A DNA stretch of 64,000 nt, taken from positions 1-64,000 of the forward strand of contig PLGG01000032.1 of the NCBI GenBank assembly GCA_003138515.1, written 5' to 3'. Source of the stretch: Acidobacteriaceae bacterium. Lineage in GTDB: Bacteria > Acidobacteriota > Terriglobia > Terriglobales > Acidobacteriaceae. Position 1 is the stretch's first letter. The number at the start of each line of letters is the position of its first letter. Under the pieces are notes generated by a model that had not been told where the DNA came from, did not search any database, and saw nothing but the letters and a program-made list of their open reading frames with translations. The translations under genes and the position numbers were made by a program. This document shows positions 27,048 through 35,906 of the stretch, in pieces.

Positions 27048-27914
27048 GTGCGGCAGGAATTCAAAACGCGTACACGCCTCCGCGGGGTGGTTGACAAGGC
27101 CGCGACCTTTCTGGCGGTGTTGTCGACGCTGCTGGTGATCCTGCCGCTGGTCGCGATCTTCATCTACCTCATCATCAAAGGCGCCAGCTCGCTGAATCTC
27201 GATTTCTTCACCAAGATTCCCGCGCCGGTCGGCGAGTCGGGCGGCGGAATGGCCAACGCCATTGTCGGCTCGGTCACACTGCTCGCACTCGCCAGCCTCA
27301 TCGGAGTTCCCGTCGGCATCGGCGGCGGCGTTTACCTCGCCGAGTTTGGCCGCGGCACCAAGTTGGCCAACGCCATCCGCTTCACCGCCGACGTGCTCAA
27401 CGGCGTTCCTTCCATCGTGATGGGCCTCGCTGCTTACTCGCTCATCGTCGTGCCGCAACATCATTTCTCTGCTTTTGCAGGCGGCATTGCGCTGGGCATC
27501 ATGATGATCCCCACCATCTGCCGCACCACTGAGGAAATGCTCCTCATGGTTCCCCATGCTGTGCGCGAAGCTGCTCTGGGACTCGGTGTTCCCAACTGGC
27601 GCTCGGTTATCTCCATCACCGTCAAGACCGCCTCGCCCGGAATCATCACCGGCTGCATGCTGGCCTTCGCCCGTGTCGCCGGAGAAACCGCGCCTCTCAT
27701 TTTCACCGCGCTGGGCAACGATTTCTGGAGCACCAGTCTCAACGAGCCCATCGCCGCTCTGCCCCTGCAAATCTATGTCTACGCCATCTCTCCCTACGAC
27801 GACTGGCACCGGCTGGCCTGGGCGGGAGCGCTGGTTTTGATTGTTCTCATTGTGCTTGCCGTCTCGCTGGTCCGCTTTGTCACCAGCCGGGGCGTCTTGA
27901 AAGGGACAAGTTAA
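27048..27914 (+). CDS. pstA: phosphate ABC transporter permease PstA
   Basis: Partner permease of PstC, about 288 residues with roughly six membrane spans (first at LSTLLVILPLVAIFIYLIIK). The cytoplasmic coupling loop is PHAVREAALGLGVPNWRSVI, followed by FARVAGETAPLIFTALGN. The N-terminal start is uncertain: the frame is open from inside pstC, and GTG 27048 is the first reasonable codon, with AAAGGAAA 10-17 nt before it. pstC ends 65 bp upstream, so the two are in one operon. Confidence 0.9.
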   Translation: MRQEFKTRTRLRGVVDKAATFLAVLSTLLVILPLVAIFIYLIIKGASSLNLDFFTKIPAPVGESGGGMANAIVGSVTLLALASLIGVPVGIGGGVYLAEFGRGTKLANAIRFTADVLNGVPSIVMGLAAYSLIVVPQHHFSAFAGGIALGIMMIPTICRTTEEMLLMVPHAVREAALGLGVPNWRSVISITVKTASPGIITGCMLAFARVAGETAPLIFTALGNDFWSTSLNEPIAALPLQIYVYAISPYDDWHRLAWAGALVLIVLIVLAVSLVRFVTSRGVLKGTS

Positions 27915-27918
27915 AACG

Positions 27919-28027
27919 GCATTTCTCCTTCGAGATTGCCGTCTTGAGTTTTGAGATATGGGCCGCTTTCTTGATGAAATCGGCCTCGCGATGTTTCGAT
28001 TTCAGCCAAGGTAAGAAGGAGAAATGC
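27919..28027 (+). promoter_or_regulatory. pstA-pstB intercistronic inverted repeat covering the pstB ribosome site
   Basis: GCATTTCTCCTTC (27919-27931) is an exact reverse complement of GAAGGAGAAATGC (28015-28027), and the latter contains the pstB Shine-Dalgarno GAAGGAG. Folding would hide the ribosome site. A smaller stem (GAAATCG / CGATTTC, about 27976-28002) lies in the loop and could compete or stabilise. Confidence 0.6.
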
Positions 28028-28031
28028 GCAC

Positions 28032-28790
28032 GTGGGAGTCGGAATCGAAGTTACGAACCTGAATGCGTGGTACGGCACCAACCACACGCTGCAGGACATC
28101 AATCTGAATATCCCCGCGAATCACGCCACGGCCCTCATCGGCCCCTCCGGCTGCGGCAAAAGCACCTTTGTGCGCTGCCTCAACCGCATGCACGAGACCA
28201 ATCCCATCGCCCGCGTCACCGGCACCGTCCGCATCGGCGACCTCGATATTTATAACGACACCACGCCTGTCGAAATCCGGCGCCGCGTGGGCATGGTCTT
28301 CCAACGCCCCAATCCTTTTCCGACCATGTCCATCTACGACAACGTTTCCGCCGGCCTCAAGCTCAACGGCTACTCCCACCGCCAGTCCCTCGACGAAGTC
28401 GTCGAAAAGTCCCTCAAGAACTCCGCGCTTTGGGACGAGGTCAAGGACGACCTGAAGAAAAAATCCGGCGCCAGCCTCTCCGGCGGGCAGCAACAGCGCC
28501 TCTGCATCGCCCGCGCTCTCGCCGTCGACCCCGAGGTCCTGCTCATGGACGAGCCGGCCTCGGCGCTTGATCCCGTCTCCACCTCCAAGATCGAGGATCT
28601 CATCTTCCAACTAAAGTCGCAGTACACGATCGTGATTGTGACGCATAATATGCAGCAGGCGGCCCGCGTGGCAGAGAATACCGGCTTCTTCCTCAACGGC
28701 CGCATGGTCGAGTTCGATTCGACCCACAAAATCTTCACCAATCCTTCTGACAAGCGCACGGAGGATTACATCACGGGCAGGTTTGGATGA
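28032..28790 (+). CDS. pstB: phosphate ABC transporter ATPase PstB
   Basis: A 252-residue ABC ATPase. Walker [12 protein letters not shown]-loop [16 protein letters not shown] typical of PstB, signature [15 protein letters not shown], Walker [13 protein letters not shown], and H-loop VTHNMQQA. It drives phosphate uptake through PstC/PstA. The start is GTG 28032, with GAAGGAG about 11 nt upstream inside a long inverted repeat; the ATG at 28024 is out of frame. The stop overlaps the phoU start (ATGA). Confidence 0.96.
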   Translation: MGVGIEVTNLNAWYGTNHTLQDINLNIPANHATALIGPSGCGKSTFVRCLNRMHETNPIARVTGTVRIGDLDIYNDTTPVEIRRRVGMVFQRPNPFPTMSIYDNVSAGLKLNGYSHRQSLDEVVEKSLKNSALWDEVKDDLKKKSGASLSGGQQQRLCIARALAVDPEVLLMDEPASALDPVSTSKIEDLIFQLKSQYTIVIVTHNMQQAARVAENTGFFLNGRMVEFDSTHKIFTNPSDKRTEDYITGRFG

Positions 28791-29581
28791 CACGCATACG
28801 TTTTCAACAGAGCCTGGAAGACCTGAAGGAGAATCTCCTGGTCATGGCCGGGCTCGCCGAGCAGGCGATCCAGCGCGCCATTGAGGCTTACCGGGTCCGC
28901 GATCTTTCCATCTGCGACCTGGTCAGCCGTAGCGAGATCGCCATCAACCGCATGGAGCGCGACATCGACCAGGCCGCGCTCGACCTGCTCGCCATGGAGC
29001 AGCCGATGGCCATCGATCTCCGATTCATTTTGAGCGTCATCAAGATCAACGCCGATCTGGAGCGAGTGGGCGACGCCGCTAAAAGCATCAGCGATCGCGT
29101 CCGGCACATGGAGCGGCTGGGCGCCGTCGATCTCCCCGTCGACATTCCTCGCATGGCCTCAATGGCCGCCGACATGGTGCGCAAAAGCCTGCAGGCCTTC
29201 ATCGAAGGCGACGCCGAGCTGGCCCGCGGCGTGCTCACCATGGACGATGCCGTCGACCAGATGAATCGCGCCGCCTTCCGCGCGCTTACAAAAGTCATGG
29301 AAGAGCAGAGCCATCTCGCGCCGCAGGCCCTCAACGCGCTCATGATCTGCCGCAGCCTCGAGCGCGTCGGCGATCACGCCACCAACATCGCCGAGGACGT
29401 CATCTTCTGGGTGCAGGGCGCCGATGTCCGCCACCACAAGAGCGTAGCGAAAGCAGCCGCCAATGCCGCAGCCGCCGCAGCGGCGGCCGAAAACGGGCCG
29501 GCCGCACCTACCGCCGCAACACCCGGCGCCGCAAACCCGGACGGCACCGTGCCCATCGACACCGCTCCGGCCAAAAGCTGA
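28787..29581 (+). CDS. phoU: phosphate-signalling protein PhoU with Ala-rich tail
   Basis: A 264-residue PhoU, the helical-bundle regulator that links the Pst transporter to the PhoR/PhoB response and limits phosphate uptake. Two PhoU repeats are visible, each with a metal-binding ExxxD motif ([16 protein letters not shown] and [16 protein letters not shown]). The last ~45 residues are an Ala/Pro-rich extension ([20 protein letters not shown]) absent in typical PhoU and probably disordered. The start overlaps the pstB stop. No phoR or phoB is in the window. Confidence 0.94.
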   Translation: MTRIRFQQSLEDLKENLLVMAGLAEQAIQRAIEAYRVRDLSICDLVSRSEIAINRMERDIDQAALDLLAMEQPMAIDLRFILSVIKINADLERVGDAAKSISDRVRHMERLGAVDLPVDIPRMASMAADMVRKSLQAFIEGDAELARGVLTMDDAVDQMNRAAFRALTKVMEEQSHLAPQALNALMICRSLERVGDHATNIAEDVIFWVQGADVRHHKSVAKAAANAAAAAAAAENGPAAPTAATPGAANPDGTVPIDTAPAKS

Positions 29582-29798
29582 ACCCGAATACTCGCAAGCC
29601 TGGATTTTCGCAACGACGCCGTTGCCCCATCCTTCCGGCGTTCTTTGCCGGGAGGGTGGGAGAGCACGGACTCCCGAATCCCCAGCGAAAAGACCCCGCT
29701 CCCGACAGGCTGTTACGAAACAGAGTGACAAGAAGTGGAATAGATGGAAGATGCCCCTGCGAGAGCGAGGGGCAAAGGAGCGAGGTTGTCTGCCGAGC

Positions 29799-30584
29799 TT
29801 ATGACGGAAGCGCTTCGGCCATTTCTTCGAGGATTGCCTGGGCTGCCTGGGCCGGGTTCGGCGCCTGCGTGATGGGGCGGCCGACGACGAGGAAACTGGC
29901 GCCGTTGCGGATGGCGTCGGCAGGAGTAGCAATGCGCTTCTGATCGTCGATATTGGGACCGGAGGGGTTGGCGCCGGCGGGGCGAATGCCGGGGACGACG
30001 AGAATTCCTGAGGGGCCGGCGAGACTGCGGAGAGCGGCGACCTCCTGCGGGGAACAGACGAAGCCGCGAATGCCGGCCTCGAGACACATTTTGGCCAGAA
30101 GCTCAACCTGATGAGCGGGCGAGTGATCGATGCCGCCCGCTTTGAGTGCAGCAGCGTCGATGCTGGTGAGCACTGTGACGGCGAGGAGTTCGGGCGGGTT
30201 GGCGACGCTGTCGAGTGCGGATTTTGCCGCGGCCAGCATTGCCGGCCCTCCTGCGGCGTGAACGTTGATCATGCGCACGCCTAATGTTGCGGCCGAGCGG
30301 ACTGCTCCGGCGACGGTGTTGGGAATGTCGTGGAACTTGAGGTCGAGGAAGACGGAGTAGCCGCGCGCGACGAGAGGCTCGATGACGGCAGGCCCGGCGG
30401 CGGTGAAGAGCTCCAGCCCAACTTTGAACCAGTGGCAGGTTCCTTCGAGACTTTTCACCAACTCATCCGACGCAGCCGCGCTGGGCACATCGAGCGCGAC
30501 GATGAGGCGCTGGCGCGCGGCGTCTAGTTTGTGCCCCTGCGGCGTAGCGGAGACTGACGAGTTCAGCCTTTCGGAGATGGGCAT
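29799..30584 (-). CDS. pyrF: orotidine 5'-phosphate decarboxylase
   Basis: A 261-residue decarboxylase making UMP from OMP. The family pattern is present: LIVALDVPSAAASDELVKSL near the N terminus, the catalytic DLKFHDIPNTV (Asp-x-Lys-xx-Asp), and the C-terminal VPGIRPAGAN and VVGRPITQA phosphate-binding loops. Minus-strand TAGGAT ends exactly 6 nt before the ATG, indicating a leaderless promoter that lies back to back with that of the TPR gene starting at 30624. A GCCCCT/AGGGGC hairpin (29753-29773) follows the stop. Confidence 0.94.
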   Translation of the reverse strand: MPISERLNSSVSATPQGHKLDAARQRLIVALDVPSAAASDELVKSLEGTCHWFKVGLELFTAAGPAVIEPLVARGYSVFLDLKFHDIPNTVAGAVRSAATLGVRMINVHAAGGPAMLAAAKSALDSVANPPELLAVTVLTSIDAAALKAGGIDHSPAHQVELLAKMCLEAGIRGFVCSPQEVAALRSLAGPSGILVVPGIRPAGANPSGPNIDDQKRIATPADAIRNGASFLVVGRPITQAPNPAQAAQAILEEMAEALPS

Positions 30585-30590
30585 ACTTCG

Positions 30591-30617
30591 ATCCTAACGG
30601 ATTGTGGGCGATACGAT
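30591..30617. promoter_or_regulatory. divergent leaderless -10 boxes of pyrF and the TPR gene
   Basis: Minus-strand TAGGAT (30591-30596) serves pyrF and plus-strand TACGAT (30612-30617) serves the gene at 30624. Each stands 6 nt from its start codon. The two start codons are only 39 bp apart, so the promoters overlap and should interfere or be co-controlled. Confidence 0.5.
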
Positions 30618-30623
30618 AAGAGA

Positions 30624-31856
30624 GTGCGGAAACCGGCGTTGAGGGTGGGATCGTTCGGAATGCGTTGGCGGGTGATCGGGATTCTATGGTTGGCTGCGGC
30701 TGGCGCAGCCTGGGCGGCGGGTGTGGATACCAACCCGATGAATTACGACCCGCAGGTTCGGGCCGCCTACAAGGATTTCTACAATCTGGATTACACCGGT
30801 GCGGTTGAGATCCTCGAGCGCTATCACGGCGCGCACAAGGGCGACCCCCAGGCAACGGCGTACCTGGTGGACGCGCTGGTGTTTCAGGAGCTTTACAACG
30901 AGGACCTGCTCGATACGACTTTCTACGCCAACGACGGTTTTTTGACGGGGCGTCACGCCACCGTTGAGGACGAAAAGAAGCGTGACCAGATTTTTGCGCT
31001 TGCGGATGAGGCTGTCGAGGAGGCGAATTGGCGGTTGAGCCAGAATCCCAACGATGTGAATGCGCTGTTTGCGCGCGCCTGGGTGCGCAGCCTGCGATGC
31101 ACCTACGTGGCCATGGTGGAACGGGGATATGGAGCGGGGTTCCGGCTGGCGACGAAGGCTAGGGACGATGCCGCGCGAGTGCTGGAGCTGGATCCGAATT
31201 ATGTTGACGCGAAACTGATCACGGGGGTCTACGAGTATGTGGTTGGGGCGCTGCCGTGGCCCTTTAAGTTGATGATCGGCTTTGCCGGAATTACGGGATC
31301 GAGGGCGACGGGCCTGGAGATGCTGCGCGACGCCGGCAACCGCGGCGTGCTGACCGGACTTGATGCGCGAACAGCGATCGCGCTTTTTTTGCGCCGCGAG
31401 GGGAAGTACGACCAGGCCATCGAGGTGGTGCGGCAACTGAAGAATGAGTATCCGCACGATTTTCTTTTTTGCCTGGAAGAAGCCAACCTGCGCAAGGATG
31501 CCGGTGAGGGCATGCGAGCCGTGGATGCGTACCGGCAGATCCAGACTGACAACGCGAAGCCGGGCTACTTTGCCGAGGCGCGGATGGAGCTGGCCGACTT
31601 TGGGCTGGGCGATGCGCTGCGTGGACAGCGCCACTACGATGATGCGGCCGAGGCCTATGAGCAGGCTGCGGCGACGCGCGGAGCGGGGCTGGAGCTCAAG
31701 ATTCGGTCGCTGCTCGATGCCGGAGAATCCCGCGATGTGAGCGAGCAGCGCCAGCTTGCGTTGCGGGATTATCAGGCGGCGATTGACGCGGGACCGAGCA
31801 CGTCGCGCGCCGACCAGGCACGGAGGTACTTGCGCGCTCCGTATACAGGAAACTGA
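30624..31856 (+). CDS. exported TPR-repeat protein
   Basis: A 410-residue protein. A hydrophobic N-terminal signal (around WRVIGILWLAAAGAAWAAGV) is followed by helical repeats of the TPR type: DPQVRAAYKDFYNLDYTGAV, NPNDVNALFARAWVRSL, EGKYDQAIEVVRQLKNEYPH, and HYDDAAEAYEQAAATRG near the end. Probably a periplasmic or lipoprotein-like scaffold; function is unassigned. The GTG at 30624 matches a leaderless -10; an ATG at 30660 could be an alternative start nearer the signal peptide. Confidence 0.8.
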   Translation: MRKPALRVGSFGMRWRVIGILWLAAAGAAWAAGVDTNPMNYDPQVRAAYKDFYNLDYTGAVEILERYHGAHKGDPQATAYLVDALVFQELYNEDLLDTTFYANDGFLTGRHATVEDEKKRDQIFALADEAVEEANWRLSQNPNDVNALFARAWVRSLRCTYVAMVERGYGAGFRLATKARDDAARVLELDPNYVDAKLITGVYEYVVGALPWPFKLMIGFAGITGSRATGLEMLRDAGNRGVLTGLDARTAIALFLRREGKYDQAIEVVRQLKNEYPHDFLFCLEEANLRKDAGEGMRAVDAYRQIQTDNAKPGYFAEARMELADFGLGDALRGQRHYDDAAEAYEQAAATRGAGLELKIRSLLDAGESRDVSEQRQLALRDYQAAIDAGPSTSRADQARRYLRAPYTGN

Positions 31857-31864
31857 AAGGTGCA

Positions 31865-31892
31865 GGGATTAGGGATTAGGGACCAGGGATTA
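31865..31892. repeat. four 7-bp repeats after the TPR gene
   Basis: GGGATTA, GGGATTA, GGGACCA, GGGATTA. Confidence 0.8.
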
Positions 31893-31904
31893 GAAAAACC
31901 TCCA

Positions 31905-32261
31905 TCATTGCTGCAGTTTGCGCATGATGGCCACGAGCATTCGGCTCACTTCATTTGTCAGGTTATCGGCTGCTTTTCTCAATTCTTCTTTGCCGTAGCC
32001 CAGGCCCGATGCAATCACAAGTTGGGTTTGAATCTCGCAAATCGATCCGCGGGCATGACCGAGAGACTGAACGTACTCTCCTCTCGTGGATCGCCCGTAG
32101 CCTTCGGCGATATTGCTGGCGACAGAAACCGCTGCTCGCCGCAATTGACTGGTAAGACCATATTGTTCGACGACCGGGAATGAAGAGGTGAATCTGTAAA
32201 TTGCCAGGCTCATCTGAACTGCGCGTTGCCAAACTATGAGATCCTTGAAAGCCGTCCCCAT
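31905..32261 (-). CDS. four-helix-bundle protein (S23/IVP family)
   Basis: A 118-residue protein of the TIGR02436 four-helix-bundle family: FKDLIVWQRAVQMSLAIYRF, PVVEQYGLTSQLRRAAVSVA, SNIAEGYGRSTRGEYVQSLG and SICEIQTQLVIASGLGYG. Related sequences were first found inside intervening sequences of 23S rRNA genes, but free-standing copies are widespread, act as pentamers and have no settled role. GGAG lies 6-7 nt before the ATG. It is flanked on both sides by heptad repeat arrays. Confidence 0.9.
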   Translation of the reverse strand: MGTAFKDLIVWQRAVQMSLAIYRFTSSFPVVEQYGLTSQLRRAAVSVASNIAEGYGRSTRGEYVQSLGHARGSICEIQTQLVIASGLGYGKEELRKAADNLTNEVSRMLVAIMRKLQQ

Positions 32262-32362
32262 GTGCCACTCCGTCTCCTCGACCTGCCGTCAAGGACCATT
32301 CGTGGAAGGATAGCTCAAGCGTTGAAGCATTTTTTGTGCTTGCGAGCACAAGAACAGGAATA

Positions 32363-32404
32363 GAGGTAGGGACCTGGGATTAGGGGGAAGGGATCAGAAG
32401 CGAG
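32363..32404. repeat. six purine-rich 7-bp repeats
   Basis: GAGGTAG, GGACCTG, GGATTAG, GGGGAAG, GGATCAG, AAGCGAG. They resemble the array at 31865 on the other side of the four-helix-bundle gene. Confidence 0.6.
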
Positions 32405-32479
32405 AGGCGCGATGGAACCGGACTGGGCGCGGATTCGTATGATAAGAGCAGCGGGCCTGTTCCTCGGGAGGGATTGATC

Positions 32480-32809
32480 ATGGCGGCGTTCTGTCAGAAT
32501 TGTGGAAATGCATTGCATCCGAGCGCGCGATTCTGCACGGGTTGCGGCGGGGTTGTGCCCATGGCCACCGCGATACCGGGCCGTCCGCTGCTGCGGCCCC
32601 ACGTGGGACGCGTGATTGGCGGCGTTTGCATGGCGCTGGCGCAGTCGAACGGCTGGGACGTGGCCGTGGTCCGGATTCTCGCGGTAGTCGGGTTCTTCTG
32701 CTCGAGCGGGTTGGTCGGCGTGGCCTACGTGGCCGCCTGGATCGGGATTCCCGAAGAAATGGCTCCGTATCCTGGGCCGTATCCGGGGGCGTATCCGCCT
32801 CAGATGTGA
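32480..32809 (+). CDS. zinc-ribbon plus PspC-domain membrane protein
   Basis: A 109-residue protein. The N terminus is a double-CxxC zinc ribbon (FCQNCGNALHPSARFCTGCG). A PspC domain follows (GRVIGGVCMALAQSNGWDVA, VVRILAVVGFFCSSGLVGVA) with one membrane span, and the tail is Pro/Tyr/Gly-rich (EEMAPYPGPYPGAYPPQM). PspC domains sense or stabilise membranes in phage-shock-like systems; no pspA is adjacent. GGAGG lies before ATG 32480. Its stop codon lies in the first unit of a 15-bp repeat. Confidence 0.85.
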   Translation: MAAFCQNCGNALHPSARFCTGCGGVVPMATAIPGRPLLRPHVGRVIGGVCMALAQSNGWDVAVVRILAVVGFFCSSGLVGVAYVAAWIGIPEEMAPYPGPYPGAYPPQM

Positions 32810-32849
32810 CTGGCTCAGGTGTAACTGGCTCAAGTTTGATTGGTTCAAA
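32805..32849. repeat. three 15-bp repeats between PspC gene and hydrolase
   Basis: TGTGACTGGCTCAGG, TGTAACTGGCTCAAG and TTTGATTGGTTCAAA follow one another, decaying toward the next gene, and end 1 nt before its ATG. Confidence 0.85.
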
Positions 32850-32850
32850 T

Positions 32851-33684
32851 ATGAACGGCGAGTACGTTTCCGGCGACGCCCGATTGAGTTTCTGTGACGC
32901 GGGCGAGGGGTTGCCGGTTGTCCTGCTGCATCCCACACCTCTCGATCGTGATTATTGGCGTCCGCTGACGCGGGAGCTTGCGGGGATTCGCGCGGTCGTT
33001 CCCGATTTGCGAGGGCACGGCTGTTCGGAACTGGGATCGGGGCTGCCGACGGGCGGATTCGCGAATGTGCCGAGCGCGCCGGTGCTGACCATGGCGCAGC
33101 TTGCTACCGATGTTTTGGCGCTGCTTGATCATTTAGGAATTTCGAAGGCTGTTTTTGGCGGATGCTCGATCGGCGGATACCTGCAGCTGGAGTTGTGGCG
33201 GAGGGCGCCGCACCGCATGCGCGGAATGATCTTCGTCTGCTCGAAACCGCAGCCGGATGCGGAGGCAAACCTGGCCAAGAGGATGGAGACCATCGCGCGG
33301 GCGCGAGCGGATGGCGTTGAAGCGCTCTTCGACGGCATGGCGCAGAGCACGGTTGCGCCGTCGGTTCGGCGCGAACGCCCCGAAGTGGTCGCGGAAGTGC
33401 GCGCGCAGATGAAGCTGACTGCCGAGGCCGTGGTTGCGGTGCAGGCGGGGCTGGCGGCGCGGCCGGATTCGGTTTCCACTGTGGCGACGATTCGCGTGCC
33501 GGTGCTGGCGATTGCAGGCGCCGAGGACGCCAACGTGACGGCAGCGGATATGGAGGCGTTTCGTGCGGCTCCGGGCGGATGCGAGTTGCACGTGATTCCA
33601 TGCGCCGGGCACTTCGCCGCTTACGAACAGCCGAAGAAGGTGGCCGCGATTGTGGCGCCGTGGCTGCGGCAGTTTGAGGCCTAG
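32851..33684 (+). CDS. alpha/beta hydrolase
   Basis: A 277-residue alpha/beta-hydrolase-fold enzyme. Oxyanion region VVLLHPTPLDRDYW, strand VVPDLRGHGCSE, nucleophile elbow FGGCSIGGYLQLEL (Ser in GCSIG), the acid in AIAGAEDANVT, and the catalytic His in PCAGHFAAYEQP. The substrate is unknown; ester or lactone is likely. The frame is open upstream, but ATG 32851 starts the family-like N terminus (MNGEYVSGDARLSFCDAGEG). It follows a 15-bp repeat and has no Shine-Dalgarno, so it may depend on the preceding gene. Confidence 0.87.
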   Translation: MNGEYVSGDARLSFCDAGEGLPVVLLHPTPLDRDYWRPLTRELAGIRAVVPDLRGHGCSELGSGLPTGGFANVPSAPVLTMAQLATDVLALLDHLGISKAVFGGCSIGGYLQLELWRRAPHRMRGMIFVCSKPQPDAEANLAKRMETIARARADGVEALFDGMAQSTVAPSVRRERPEVVAEVRAQMKLTAEAVVAVQAGLAARPDSVSTVATIRVPVLAIAGAEDANVTAADMEAFRAAPGGCELHVIPCAGHFAAYEQPKKVAAIVAPWLRQFEA

Positions 33685-33772
33685 GTTCGGTCCGCTCTTC
33701 GCGCTCAGCGCGCTGCTGATAGAATTCGGCACGAAGCCGGGCGAAATGGAACCGGGCTTCGGGAGAAATCCG

Positions 33773-34306
33773 ATGAACAAAGTTGTCCTAAAGAATGCGG
33801 GCAGGCGCGAATTTCTGCGTGCTGCACCTCTGGCAGCCGCCGCGGGAATCACCTTGGCGAATTCGTCGTTTCTCGCTCCAATGGCAAGCGCACAGGGCGC
33901 GGCCAACGTAGGCCCTGCGGGATTCCAGTTGTTTCGCGCGCAGGAGATTCAGGACGACGCGAAGGCGCTTGTGGGCAGCCCGGGCAACAACAATCTGGTC
34001 CAGGGGAAGAATTTTGCCGTGGTGCTGACGGTGGAGACGGCAAAGAGCGCCAAGGAATTCGAGTGGCACGAGGGGCGCGACCATATTTTATTGGTTTTGG
34101 ACGGGGAGACGGTTTACCAGGTAGGTGGGACGCCGAAAGGCGCGCACAGTATTGGGCCGGGCGAGTGGCATGCGCCGGAAGCAGAGGGCGCGACGACGAT
34201 GACGCTCGAGAAGGGCGATATGCTGGTGATCCCGCGCGGCACTCTGCACAAGCGGAGCACCGCGGGAACCGTGACGTTTACGCTGATTTCGCCGCAGGCG
34301 GCGTAA
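33773..34306 (+). CDS. Tat-exported cupin protein
   Basis: A 177-residue protein with a twin-arginine-type signal (NAGRREFLRAAPLAAAAGIT). The mature part is a single cupin barrel: EWHEGRDHILLVLDGETVYQ (metal-binding His/Glu set), GPGEWHAPEAEG, KGDMLVIPRGTLHKRSTAGT. Possible roles include sugar or small-molecule binding or isomerisation; the substrate is unknown. GGGAGA before ATG 33773 decides the start over the longer frame. It is convergent with the BI-1 gene, with a heptad array between. Confidence 0.85.
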   Translation: MNKVVLKNAGRREFLRAAPLAAAAGITLANSSFLAPMASAQGAANVGPAGFQLFRAQEIQDDAKALVGSPGNNNLVQGKNFAVVLTVETAKSAKEFEWHEGRDHILLVLDGETVYQVGGTPKGAHSIGPGEWHAPEAEGATTMTLEKGDMLVIPRGTLHKRSTAGTVTFTLISPQAA

Positions 34307-34311
34307 AGACA

Positions 34312-34395
34312 GAGACCAGGGAACAGAGAACAGAGAGCGGCTAGCAGGCAACAGCTCGCAGCTGAGAGCTGGCGACTGAAAGCTGTCCGCTAGCG
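34312..34395. repeat. twelve consecutive 7-bp repeat units
   Basis: Heptads such as GAGACCA, GGGAACA, GAGAACA, GCTAGCA, GGCAACA, GCTCGCA, GCTGAGA, GCTAGCG keep the 7-bp phase over 84 bp and extend into the BI-1 stop codon. It is the longest such array in the window. Confidence 0.75.
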
Positions 34396-35166
34396 GCTGC
34401 GCATCTTCGCGAGCAGGCGCAGGATTTCAAGGTAGAGCCATACAAGCGTGACGATGATGCCGAATGCGGCGTACCACTCCATGTACCTGGGCGCGCCGTA
34501 GGCTACGCCCTGCTCGACAAAGTCGAAGTCGAGAACGAGGTTGAGCGCGGCGACGGTGACGACGATGAGGCTGAAACCGATGCCGACGATGCCATTGCCA
34601 TAGACGGAGCTGAAGAACGGGATGTGGAAGAAGCTCAGGAGCATCTGGGCCATGTAGAAGAGGAAGATGCCGCCCGTGGCCGCGACCACGCCGAGGCGAA
34701 ACTTCTGCGTGACCTTGATGACTCCGGTCTTGTAAAGGAATAACAGGACGAAGAGCGTGCCGAAGGTAAGAGCGACGGCCTCCATGGCGATGCCGGGATG
34801 TTGCAACTCGAACATTGCGGAAATGCCGCCCAGCACGAGCCCCTCGAGCAGGGCATAGATGGGCGCGGTGACCGGCGACCATTCCTTCTTGAAGATAGTG
34901 ATAAAGGCAAAGATGAGGCCGCCGATGACGCCGATCATGATGGCCGGAACCGCGAAGCTCATCAGGTCGTGCGTCTGCATGAACGAGTTCCACGTCCAGG
35001 CGGCGGTGGCTACGACGCACAGGAGCAGAATGCCGGTCTTGTTGATGGTGCCGCTGAGAGTCATGCGCGCCGAAGCGTCAACCAGCGGGCCGCCGTACTG
35101 GCTTTTCTGAAAGTCGCTGAAGGTGTTCTGGCCGAGGGCAGGATTTGCAGTCTTGAATAGTGCCAT
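34390..35166 (-). CDS. Bax inhibitor-1/YccA family membrane protein
   Basis: A 258-residue protein with seven hydrophobic spans, of the BI-1 family: cytoplasmic N terminus, then TINKTGILLLCVVATAAWTW, WSPVTAPIYALLEGLVLGGI, and the C-terminal YMEWYAAFGIIVTLVWLYLE ending in RLLAKMRSR. Bacterial members (YbhL, YccA, BsYetJ) act as pH-dependent calcium leak channels or protease modulators. GGAG lies 10 nt before the ATG. It is downstream of the DUF6010 gene on the same strand. Confidence 0.92.
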   Translation of the reverse strand: MALFKTANPALGQNTFSDFQKSQYGGPLVDASARMTLSGTINKTGILLLCVVATAAWTWNSFMQTHDLMSFAVPAIMIGVIGGLIFAFITIFKKEWSPVTAPIYALLEGLVLGGISAMFELQHPGIAMEAVALTFGTLFVLLFLYKTGVIKVTQKFRLGVVAATGGIFLFYMAQMLLSFFHIPFFSSVYGNGIVGIGFSLIVVTVAALNLVLDFDFVEQGVAYGAPRYMEWYAAFGIIVTLVWLYLEILRLLAKMRSR

Positions 35167-35384
35167 TGAAATTACTCCGTGGTGCCGGGCAAGGTTGCGG
35201 AATCACCAGGCTCGTGCAGGTAGCCTGAAGTTCTCTTTCAATTCTAAATCCAGCATACAAACCGAGCACCTGGCCGAGACCCAGTGCAAGAAACGTTCCC
35301 CATGTCTCTGGGTGCTCACGAACAGCACTCGGTCCAGAGGGCGAGGCCTCGCACTTGAAACCCGCGAACGCGCCAAGGCTGCTC

Positions 35385-35810
35385 CTAGGCAATCGAGGCT
35401 CTTCGTGTGCGCGAATAAATTGAAGGCGCGCCGAGAAAATACCACACAGCAACGCCAACGTCGCAGATGGCGCATCCGGCAGAGGACGTGGGAACGAAAG
35501 GCACGATTAGGTTGCCGTAGAAGTGGTGCACCACATCCCAGGCGGTATGCAGAATCCAGGCAATCCCGATGAACCGGTAATCTTTGAATCCCCAGTACGC
35601 GAGCGCCGTGATCGCCGCGCAAAACACGAACTCCCAGATGCCCAGTCCTCCGTTCAGATAAGCGGCCCCGGCGCCTGCGACGATAATGGCGCTGAAATTG
35701 CGCCGGTTGGGCTCTTTGAAAAGAGAACACGCAGCAATAAAGATCCCGGCCACCACAAGGGGCGCGATCAATTGGGGAATCGTCAACACGGATTTACCTG
35801 GAATCATCAT
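35385..35810 (-). CDS. DUF6010-family membrane protein
   Basis: A 141-residue four-span membrane protein with the family's conserved end: YLNGGLGIWEFVFCAAITAL, YRFIGIAWILHTAWDVVHHF, YGNLIVPFVPTSSAGCAICD. Function is unknown; the clustered His/Asp and Cys pair suggest metal or redox contact. Of the in-frame ATGs, the one at 35810 has AGAGG just upstream; the frame continues to 35840. Confidence 0.75.
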   Translation of the reverse strand: MMIPGKSVLTIPQLIAPLVVAGIFIAACSLFKEPNRRNFSAIIVAGAGAAYLNGGLGIWEFVFCAAITALAYWGFKDYRFIGIAWILHTAWDVVHHFYGNLIVPFVPTSSAGCAICDVGVAVWYFLGAPSIYSRTRRASIA

Positions 35811-35906
35811 TAAGGCCTCTTCATAACTTCCTGCGTTCATCTGCTTTCTCGCGAGCGATGCGCGACGGCCGCGAGTCCCATTCGAGACTTGGGAGGGCGT
35901 GACCCT

